Source: Astropecten irregularis
Lineage: Eukaryota; Echinodermata; Asteroidea; Paxillosida; Astropectinidae
Assembly: GCA_963971285.1 (NCBI GenBank)
Contig: OZ020258.1
Span: 11,676,614-11,740,613 of the forward strand
Length of the DNA: 64,000 nucleotides
Reading direction: 5' to 3'
Each line of letters opens with the position of its first letter. Within the stretch, counting starts at the first letter, position 1. The notes under the pieces are model-generated. The model saw only the letters and a program-made list of their open reading frames with translations, searched no databases and was not told where the DNA came from. Positions 56,326 through 64,000 of the stretch are shown piece by piece. The position numbers and the translations under genes were made by a program.

Positions 56326-56713
56326 GTGTGTTTTGGGAGGACTTTTGGGGAATTTTTTGTTGTAGTTAGAAAGATATTCTTGATACAGTATATTCTACTC
56401 GGTCAGCTCTGTTATTACTGGAGTCTTTTAACAACTTTTTTTTGAGCAAAATTACCTTTTGTCTACCCACATTCTGATGTATGATATGTCCTCAAGTTGG
56501 TACATGTAAAAATATTCTTAGTTGTTTAAAGGTAATAGTACACAATCATGACAGTGACAACAAAATGCTCAACTGTCATATTTTTGACAAAGTTGATTTG
56601 CCAACGATATGATTGAATAAGAGAATCATGTTTTTTGGTTTTTTTCAATCAAGCTCACAAAAAAATTGAATAATCTGAAACTGTGTTGTGGTGCTAGCCT
56701 CGTCTGTGATTTG

Positions 56714-57090
56714 TTGCTCTTGGTCATTGCCTTGGTGCCTCTGGTCATTGCCTTGGTGACCCTGGTCATTGCCTTGGTTCCCCTGTTCATTGCCTTGGTT
56801 CCCCTGGTCATTGCCTTGGTGCCCCTGTTCATTGCCCTGGTGTCCCTGGTCATTGCCTTGGTGCCCCTGGTAATTGCCCTGGTGCCCCTGGTCAATTGCC
56901 TTGGTGCCCCTGGTCATTTCCTTGGTGCCCCTGGTCATTGCCCTGGTGCCCCTGGTCATTGCCCTGGTGCCCCTGGTCATTGCCCTGGTGCCCCTGGTCA
57001 TTGCCTTGGTGCCCCTGATCATTACCTTGGTGCCCCTGGACATTACCTTGGTGCCGCTGGTCATTGCCTTGTTGCTCCCTGGTTATTGCC
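56714..57090 (+). repeat. 21-bp minisatellite (CTTGGTGCCCCTGGTCATTGC)
   Basis: About 18 units, CTTGGTGCCCCTGGTCATTG plus one base, with small variants. Long frames are open on both strands for the same reason as at 29.7 kb. A family C MITE bounds its right edge. Confidence 0.88.
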
Positions 57091-57093
57091 CAG

Positions 57094-57223
57094 GGTCCGA
57101 TTTCAAAAAAACGCTCTGCGATCATCGCTAATGCCCAAATCCATTGCTAATTTGCGTAGCAATTTTCCTTTCGCGATGGATATGGGCTTTGCGATCATCG
57201 CAAAGCGTTAGTGAAATCGGCCC
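57094..57223. mobile_element. Harbinger-like MITE family C, CAG target duplication
   Basis: 130 bp nearly perfect hairpin (GGTCCGATTTC at the left, GTGAAATCGGCCC at the right) flanked by CAG at 57091-57093 and 57224-57226. Inserted at the edge of the 21-bp minisatellite. Confidence 0.75.
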
Positions 57224-57226
57224 CAG

Positions 57227-57821
57227 CTGTCCTTAGTCATTGCCCATACATACACCCAAATACCTTTGATTGGCCTTTTAATAGCATATGATTGAGGTGT
57301 GAAATGTTTTCTATATGTATAGTAATTTGTTGTGTACTCTTATTGTTTAATTATATTTCAGTGTTTTTTAATTAACAAATAAAGATATAATTATAACAAA
57401 ATCATCTTATATTGAAAATGGGAATTTAACAAAACTACTTATTGTAAACTGGATCTGAATATTATTTTATAATTGTGTTACTAATGTACCTCTAATAATC
57501 TTTCAGCCAACCGCATTCAACCTAACCATCCCAATTTTACCAAAATTGGAGTCTCTTGCAAAATTCTAAAATTCATCCAAATCGGTATATTTTTGCATCC
57601 TGCAATTTTGAAACAAATATCAGGGACAATTGTATATCTTCATATTGTATCATATTATCTGTAAATCCTTTGTGTTTGTAATGACATGTATTAGGCTTCC
57701 TTTTAATAAAAACCAATTGATACTGATATTTTGTCACTCGAAAGTAGAGTCAATTTTTCCCCAGAATTTGAACCAGTCTCTTTGTAAATGTAGATAAGAT
57801 TTTACCATAGCGTTGGCATTT
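57227..57821. other. Non-coding stretch
   Basis: AT-rich, with AATAAA near 57377 and 57707 that could be poly(A) signals of an unknown + transcript. No gene recognised. Confidence 0.3.
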
Positions 57822-57954
57822 GCTCTGTTTTTCTCAAAAAGTGGGCACGGTATGGGGCTGGAATTTTCACAGATGACTTTCTGTATCTGTCTTGTTATTT
57901 TTTCCATGAATCTGCATTTCCTTGACAAAAACCAAAGTATGAAATTATCTTTAA
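57822..57954. mobile_element. Partial family D MITE
   Basis: Right part only, ending in CCAAAGTATGAAATTATCTT, abutting a family E' copy at 57963. Confidence 0.5.
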
Positions 57955-57962
57955 ATGTTTAA

Positions 57963-58296
57963 TACATGATTGGTCACAGAACAGCACTCACACTTTGTTT
58001 GATCAAATATGTACATGAACACACATGTTTGATTTTTTGTTAGCTCAATCGGACATCTGGGTCACCAGAAAATAGCAAAAACCCGACTCCATTTTTCTTA
58101 TTAAAAATAAACAATGGTTTCGATCTTACCCCGAGATCAAAACTGTTTTCGGTCTTTGTTTAACTAATTTCTGGATAAATGCACCATTTCAGGTGGAAAT
58201 ATTTTAACGGTTTGTTTCTACTAGCACCATCTTCATATCCTGAAAGTTTTAGTAAATCTGTGAACATTTCTGTTGGGGTATGTTACCAATCCTGTA
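57963..58296. mobile_element. MITE family E'
   Basis: 334 bp, same order of interior blocks as the 34714 copy, ending TTACCAATCCTGTA. Confidence 0.6.
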
Positions 58297-58309
58297 CAGT
58301 ACCTTCAAG

Positions 58310-58430
58310 CTTGGGTCGGCTTATTAATGCGGTTGAGTGTGGCTTTAGTCCGTGAGGTACTGGGCTCTCATTACAGTGGATCGGGTTCAATTCCTGATTT
58401 GGGTAAAATAATTACGAGCACACAGTTAAG
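58310..58430 (+). repeat. Possible tRNA-derived SINE head
   Basis: TGGCTTTAGTCCGTGAGG resembles an A box and GGGTTCAATTCCTG a B box 45 bp later, as in tRNA-derived repeats. The anticodon arm is poorly formed. The 3' limit is unknown. Confidence 0.35.
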
Positions 58431-58894
58431 TTGTGTGTTTTGTTTTTCCCTCGCCCGCATTGCATCAATGCACTTTCCTTGAAAAAGCACTCACAGTGTG
58501 AGGGCGCTCTTCAAGTCAACTGTTTCGAAGATCAGAAACGCGAGCGGGACTGAAGCACGAGGCCGTGACATTGACTGAATTCACACAATATGCTTTGGTA
58601 ATTAATCAAGTAGCTTTTGTTATTGGTTAATTACCTATTTGCAAGGTGCTACAACAGGGTAAGATGGGTGCGAGATGGGGAGATTCTCTCTGAACAAAAT
58701 CCAGTCAGTTTCGGCGGCAAATTTTGTGAACTTCTGTTGAATCGCATTTTCGGTTACATGCGCACGTGTGGGTTATGCAGCCGAAACTTAAAATCCTTCG
58801 CGCCAAAATGAATAACCATTCAGAATGCATTTTGTTAACGTCCATCTTTCTTTGCATGCAGACTTATGAAAAACTTAACCATGGAGCTACTCTA

Positions 58895-59120
58895 GGGCCA
58901 ATTTCATAGAGATGCTTAAGCACAAAATTTGCTTAAGCATGGAAAGTCTTCCTTGGTCAAACAGAATAACGTGAACCAAATTTTCATGTGATTTTTTACT
59001 GCTCTTGACTTGTATTCGGCCATTGTTTGCTGAGCATAACATTCACAAGGAGTTTTGGCTGGAATCCTGATTTTATTTACTAAGGTTTTTGGTGCTTAAG
59101 CAGTTCTATGAAATTGACCC
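58895..59120. mobile_element. Harbinger-like MITE family A variant
   Basis: 226 bp, CTTAAGCAC-type interior as in the 55426 copy. Flanks CTA and CTG. Confidence 0.65.
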
Positions 59121-59177
59121 CTGTTTGTAGCTCTGTAATATACTGTATTCTTTTTTCCATGTTTAAGTCGTTCAAAC

Positions 59178-59429
59178 GGGCCAATTTCACGGCCCTGCTT
59201 AGCACAAAAATTTGCTAACCGTGAAATTATTTTCTGTTTTGATAAAATAAGGATCAACAACCAAATTTCCATGTGTTGCATATCACTTGTGATTGTTCTT
59301 TGGCTGTTGATCACTGGCCATGAATATCAAATGAAATTTTTAATTGTGGTTTGTTTTCATAAGTTGGGCAAAACAGTTTTGTGCTAAGCAATATTTTTTT
59401 TTGCATTGGCAGCTTCATGAAATTTACCC
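59178..59429. mobile_element. Harbinger-like MITE family A (diverged)
   Basis: 252 bp, GGGCCAATTTCACGGCCC left end and ATGAAATTTACCC right end, 57 bp after the preceding copy. The target duplication is no longer clear. Confidence 0.6.
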
Positions 59430-60162
59430 CAAGTCTACTTTCAGACAATTATTGTTCCATGTCTCCTGCATATTAAGTGGTCGGATTGAAGACTTGCCAC
59501 CAAAAAATGCAAACGAGAAAATGAAACAGGGAAAACGTTTAAAAATCTTCGTTATTTATTAGAACAAGAACAATTTCAAGTTGAATTTAATAAATACAAT
59601 TTTATCGCTGGTTTTATCATGAGAGAAAAAAAGTTCAATATTGAAGTCATGTTTCGACAAAATTTATTTCCAAGACAGAAAATGAAGGTACTGAAATAAT
59701 CCCCTTTTCACCAAATGGACGCAGGCCTACAACACATTCTGCTCTCAGTTGGAACTTGTACGTCGATCCGAGTTCTTTTGAAATTTGCTAACTATTAATT
59801 GCAATTAGTCTAGTAATTAACATCATATTTACTTGGGAGACGTTAATGCAAAAAGTCATCACTAGTACGGAGAAAAAATACCATAGACCTACATTGTATG
59901 ATAAGCCTTATTGATCGGAGCCAACGTTATATAATGTAGCAGTAAGCGAATAACGAACGGTAAATTACCAACGGTGGGCCTAAGTTGCTCATCTCCCGAA
60001 ATCACTTTTACTTGTCGAGAAGGAAAAAGCAACAACAACAACAACATTAAAGTAGCAGCAGGAACAACAACAACAACAACACCTTTGGTTTCTGAGAAAG
60101 ATTATTTCTTTTATATTTCACAGGACATTATTTTGGCATGGACAGCTTGCATAAAATATACC
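59430..60162. other. Non-coding stretch with CAA microsatellites
   Basis: Two (CAA)n tracts near 60030-60080. Otherwise no feature recognised. Confidence 0.5.
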
Positions 60163-60533
60163 TTAAAAGTAATATCATACTTTGGTTTTTGTCAAAGAAA
60201 CTACAGATTCATGGGCACAAATCTCAAGGAAGATACAGTAATAGTCATCTGTGAAAATTTCAGTCCCATACGGTGCCCACTTTTTGAGAAAACAGTGAAA
60301 AACAGCCACACTATTCCTTAAGTCTTTTCTCTTTTATTTTTTGATCTTGTAAAAGATCAAACGGAATTTCGGTGGTTATTTTACTAATTTCTGGATAAAT
60401 ACAGCATTTCAGGTGGAACAATTTAAACGTTATGTTTCTACCACCACCAGGGTATGGCATACCCTGTAAGTTATACGTAAATATGTGAACATTTCTGTTT
60501 TGGCTTCTTACCAAAGTATGATACTACCTTTAA
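60163..60533. mobile_element. TTAA-target MITE family D
   Basis: 371 bp, TTAAAAGTAATATCATACTT at the left, AAGTATGATACTACCTTTAA at the right. Reverse orientation relative to 11377. Confidence 0.72.
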
Positions 60534-61306
60534 CCATCTTAGCAAAAATGATGTTTGTATATTCTAACAGCAATTAGATTTGTTTACAAAGCAAAAGTGT
60601 AAGCTATTATGTATTTTTGCAACTGAAGCAATTAGACTTTTGTTTGCTTGCAGTACCTACGTTCTCAACCATGGTTTCCAAAGTGACAATTAACTTCAAT
60701 AATTTTCACTGGAATGATTTCGTTCAGGCCCATTGGATCTCATGCTTAGCAGGCTTTGACTAAATGTAAGCAATTTTATAACAGATGTCATGTTTTTACT
60801 GCCAATCAATATTATTGTTAGTACATCATGGATACTGCAGAGGCACCATGACTAGCAAGATGTCTATTCAGCTGAAAAGATGGACAAACATTATGACAAT
60901 GGCTTGACCTTAAAGCCGGCTGAATGCTCAACAAAAGGCGCGCGGTAACTCAGGCGTGTTTTGAAGCGTAGCTCGCTATGAGTTTGAGTAAGCGTCAAGC
61001 ATACATGACCTAGTGGTGCAATATTGAACACCACTGTCAACCAAAGGCATCAGAATTCTACATTTCCTAGCGGTTGTCGATAACTACAAGTCGACTCATG
61101 GTTGCTGTAATTGTATAACCATGAACTAGTTTATACGTGGTAAGTATTGGACTAGCTACAACCTGTTTAAATGTGTAAATTTGTTGCAAGTGTCGTAAGC
61201 ACGTGAGGTGTACATTATGAACAACATGTGGAGATTGATGTACATGTTCGTATACGCATACCGTACACATAGCGCTGTGTAGTAACTTGACCATTGTATT
61301 TTTCAG
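60534..61306. other. Non-coding stretch before the isolated exon candidate
   Basis: An acceptor-like TTTGCTTGCAG near 60652 is followed by a 30-codon ATG frame starting MVSKVTINFNNFHW. It is too short and unsupported to call. Confidence 0.3.
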
Positions 61307-61387
61307 GATACGCGGTCTTATGTGCGCCTCATCTTTGTATGGTCAGACATAGAAGAGCCTGCAACTGAACTTCCCTTAATTTTGACG
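61307..61387 (+). CDS. Isolated candidate coding exon of unknown gene (81 bp)
   Basis: A segment flanked by TGTATTTTTCAG and a perfect donor GTAAGT has one open frame of exactly 27 codons, phase 0 to phase 0; the other two frames contain stops. The peptide begins DTRSYVRLIFVW and continues SDIEEPATELPLILT. It is well-mixed, protein-like sequence that I do not recognise. No neighbouring exon was found within the window, so partner exons may lie beyond 64 kb. It could also be a non-coding RNA exon or chance. Confidence 0.3.
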
Positions 61388-61416
61388 GTAAGTACTGTAA
61401 GATAATAGCCATGTTT

Positions 61417-61641
61417 AATGCACCGGCGCACCCAGGATTTTGTCTTGGGGGGGGCTCAAAGAAAATTTTTCTCCCACAAAACATTTTGTGACTCCCCCCC
61501 CCCCTTCCTCCTCTCCCTTTCCCTCTCTTTCCCCCTTTTTTTTCGTTTTTTTTCTTCTTTTTTTTTCGTTTTTTTTTTTTCAGGGACCCTCTTGGGGGGG
61601 GCTCAAGCCCCCCGAGCCCCCCCCCCTGGGTGCGCCACTGG
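61417..61641. mobile_element. GC-rich-ended MITE (GGCGCACCCAGG ends)
   Basis: Left GGCGCACCCAGGATTTTG, right CCCTGGGTGCGCC, with C-, G- and T-rich tracts between. The ends recall those of family M (GCGCGGATCCAGG), but it is a separate short element. Confidence 0.55.
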
Positions 61642-61862
61642 TTTAATGTGTTTGCAGTCAATGTTTATTCAATGTAAATTTTATCGATTGAAAATATCCC
61701 TGTTGTACATATAGGCTGTAGCAGTATGCATATGTGCATCTTATGCCGTGATCTTGACCCAAATAATAATGATCATGGAGGCACCATGTATACACGCCTT
61801 CACGACATGATTATGCATGGGTATGTACATGTGCAATGTCTATGCATGGTATGGATGTTTAC

Positions 61863-62201
61863 AGGTAATATCATACTTTGGGTTTTTTTGTCAAAGAAAT
61901 ACAGATTCATGAGCAAAAATATCCAGGAAGATACAGCAACACTAACAGTCATCTGTGATAATTTCAGTCCCATACGGTGCCCACTGCTTTTTGAGAAAAC
62001 AGTTAAAAATGTCCAAAGAAATGTTAATGCCTTTTCTCTTTTATTTTTGATCACTGGTTTCACTCTTTTCTGAATAAATACAGCATTTCAGGCAGAACAA
62101 TTTTAACGGTAGGCCTATATTTCTTCCATCACCATCTTTATACCCTGTAAGTTATGTGAAGATTTCTGTTTCGGTATATGCTACAAAAGTATGATACTAC
62201 A
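61863..62201. mobile_element. TTAA-target MITE family D (ends decayed)
   Basis: Begins AGGTAATATCATACTTTGG and ends AAGTATGATACTACAA. The flanking TTAA is no longer intact. Confidence 0.6.
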
Positions 62202-62208
62202 ATTTGAC

Positions 62209-62274
62209 TAGTTGCGATAATCGTAACCCTTGTTTTAGTTCCGTGTAGACCAAGGGTTACGATCATTGCAACTA
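62209..62274. repeat. 66-bp hairpin, 24-bp arms
   Basis: Arms 62209-62232 and 62251-62274 pair with about three mismatches around an 18-nt loop. Size is compatible with a small-RNA precursor or a tiny MITE relic. Confidence 0.7.
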
Positions 62275-62935
62275 CAACATGTCATGCAAATTTTGAATTG
62301 GGAATAATTATTTCGAATCCCAATGGAATCAAAATATGATTATTATATATAAATAAAATTGCAATTGAAAGGTTTTAATTTAAAACCTTTCAACCTTTTA
62401 AATTAAAAGATGCAACCATTCTTATGGTGGCAGTGCTGTACATATAGCAGGGTTAAGGTAGTTGTTTAGCGGTAGTTGTGAAAGGATATGCTTACTAGAT
62501 TTTACTACATCCTTCTTTTTTGTAAAAATACAGAATTTTTATAGATCAATTTCAATTTGGAATTTCAAATTCTAAGAAAGAAAATCTTAAAAGTACCGAG
62601 AAGAGAAAAATAAGAGCCGCCCTTCTCACAAAAAAAGTTCATTACATTTTTCAGTGAGACCTCAAATTTTCATGTCAAAAAACGTCGCATATTATGTGCC
62701 CGCGGATAGTAGGGAGAAAATTACGACTTCGCGACTTGGAAATATTATTTTTGGAAAGGAAAGTAATTTGGGAACGTGCGTGACTTCAAATTTCTAGTGG
62801 TCGGAAAGTGGTGGTCATCTGTGGAACTCGTTAAGGTTTTTGGTTCGTGGGATTTACCGGCTGGAACTTCAATAATATTACAACGTGGCGAGTGACCGTT
62901 GTTAGCCGTTTAAGCTTGAAATTTTGTCAAAATAT
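62275..62935. other. Non-coding stretch
   Basis: Includes the palindrome at 62367 and a relatively GC-balanced stretch 62690-62910 with CpGs and no repeat match. It could be regulatory. No gene recognised. Confidence 0.3.
62367..62391. repeat. 25-bp AT-rich palindrome
   Basis: GAAAGGTTTTAA, one T, then the exact inverse. Confidence 0.8.
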
Positions 62936-63153
62936 GGGCCTAGTACGAAATGAGGCTTGAGGCTAGGCTTTGAATTTGCTACCGCCATTTTTTGTCCTAA
63001 ATGAAATGAAGGGCTTCAGATACAATGGCGAAGCTGGGGCATTTCTTCGGCTTCGTTATGTGGCCCAATCACTTCATGTCGTTAGGACCTCAAAAATGGG
63101 CGATAGCAAAATAAGTCACAAGCCCACAGCCTCAATCCTGGTTTCGTGATAGC
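62936..63153. mobile_element. MITE family K
   Basis: Shares ACGAAATGAGGCTTGAGG and GAAATGAAGGGCTT with the 706 copy. The right end is degraded. Confidence 0.6.
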
Positions 63154-63227
63154 TCATAGCCTATGCTATCATTACATGTTTTAGATCTATAGCTTTATAA
63201 TTATATCTGTACAGCACTTACAACCAG

Positions 63228-63458
63228 GGGCCAATTTCATAGAGATGCTTAGCAAAAAAAAAAAATTGCTTAGCACAAAAATGTCTTGCCCAATAAAACA
63301 AACCACCATTGAAAATTCGATTTGATTTTCATGGTCAGCGAACAACAGGCAAATTGCAAGTGATACACAACACATGGAAATTTTGATGTTAACCTGTTTT
63401 TATTAAGGCAGAAATGTCATGCTAAGCGATTTTTGACGGTGCTAAGCAGCTCTATGAG
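63228..63458. mobile_element. Harbinger-like MITE family A, right end lost
   Basis: Starts GGGCCAATTTCATAGAG after CAG and follows the family to GCAGCTCTATGAG, then leaves the consensus. The last dozen or so bases of the element are missing. Confidence 0.65.
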
Positions 63459-63639
63459 GGAAACAGTGGAACGTATGGCTACAAATTGACCGGTCACCGT
63501 CCCCTTAATTTTCCACTGACCGTAACCAAGTAACAGCGCTCTGTCATGGTCGTCGCGCATGGTCTGAACTCAAAGTTTACTCCGTCAGTTATAATATAGG
63601 CCTTGAACTTTTTGCCTATAGGTAAAAAAAGGTCGTGTA

Positions 63640-64000
63640 CAACGTTGATAAAGGTGATTATTACAGCACTCACAATTTGTCTGATCCAGCATGTAGGGCC
63701 TATACATGAAATAATAAACCTGTGAAAATTTGAACTCAATCGGACATCAGTTTTTCTGAGTCACTAGAAAATAGCGAAAATCCCACGCAATTTTTCTTAT
63801 AAAACACAAAAAATGATTTTTAATCTTGCCATAGATCAAAAATTATTTTGGGTGTTTGGTTTTACTCGGGTTTTCTGGATACATACAGCATTTCGGGCGG
63901 AAATATAGTAACGGTATGTCTGATCAAACATGTACCGGTACATGAAATGAAAAGCCTGTGAAAATATGAGCTCAATCGGACAACTGAGTCACGAGAAAAT
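63640..64000 (+). mobile_element. MITE family E', cut by window end
   Basis: The interior matches 34.7 kb (CTTGTCTGATCCAGCATGTA-type and GAGCTCAATCGGACA blocks). The GAGCTCAATCGGACA block occurs twice (near 63735 and 63970), so a second partial copy starts before the window ends. Confidence 0.5.

Noticed and set aside
56626-57211. Open frames of up to 181 codons with GHCPGAPGH-like or QGHQGNDQ-like repeats
   Set aside because: By-product of the 21-bp minisatellite. No start context, splice support or family likeness.
61418-61661. Proline- and phenylalanine-rich frames of about 70-110 codons
   Set aside because: Created by C, G and T homopolymers inside a MITE with GGCGCACCCAGG ends.
1-64000. 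Retrovirus-like, Polinton-like or other capsid-bearing elements
   Set aside because: No reverse transcriptase, integrase, capsid or long terminal repeat pair was recognised.

Overview
This window is animal nuclear DNA: two intron-containing genes on the + strand with GT-AG introns, AT-rich non-coding DNA, and a dense load of short inverted-repeat DNA transposons. The gene families, the tRNA-derived SINEs, the many CWG-target MITEs with GGGCCAATTTCA ends and the frequent TAGGCCTA and TACATGTA words suggest a marine deuterostome. My best guess is an echinoderm, possibly a sea star. That placement rests on memory of such repeats, not on a search. No virus-like element was recognised.

Layout. 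1-13 kb is non-coding, with MITEs, a degenerate 65-bp tandem repeat, a 290-bp tandem duplication and a 19-bp minisatellite (about 7.85-9.12 kb). 13.4-20.5 kb has no convincing coding sequence but holds a non-random cluster of one 14-bp motif (AAAGTTTGTTGRCC; seven exact 11-bp cores plus two near matches), mixed with CCAAT boxes and a POU4-like 16-mer. I read it as a possible regulatory or alternative-promoter region. Two tRNA-derived SINEs follow (20.1 and 21.2 kb). A three-coding-exon Patched-domain (PTCHD3-like) gene occupies 22869-28523 and predicts 912 residues. Its first intron carries a 1.46-kb hAT-like element inserted inside an older MITE.

28.5-39.2 kb is intergenic: a 24-bp minisatellite, a 1.2-kb element with GCGCGGATCCAGG ends, and several MITEs. 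A candidate promoter and 5' exon (39.2-39.38 kb) precede a 15-coding-exon DLGAP5/HURP-like gene (41138-55310). All its splice phases join, giving 956 residues. It encodes a mitotic microtubule-binding protein and carries a 13-unit hexapeptide repeat. Its introns contain nested transposons and a tandem tRNA-like array. 55.3-64 kb is repeat-rich intergenic DNA with a 21-bp minisatellite, many MITEs and one isolated 81-bp exon-like segment (61307-61387) of unknown identity.

The two genes have unrelated roles: a 12-pass membrane protein of the RND/Patched superfamily and a spindle-assembly factor. Nothing indicates that they work together. Exon limits come from reading frames, splice consensus and phase agreement only. 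UTR limits, transcription starts and poly(A) sites are not established.
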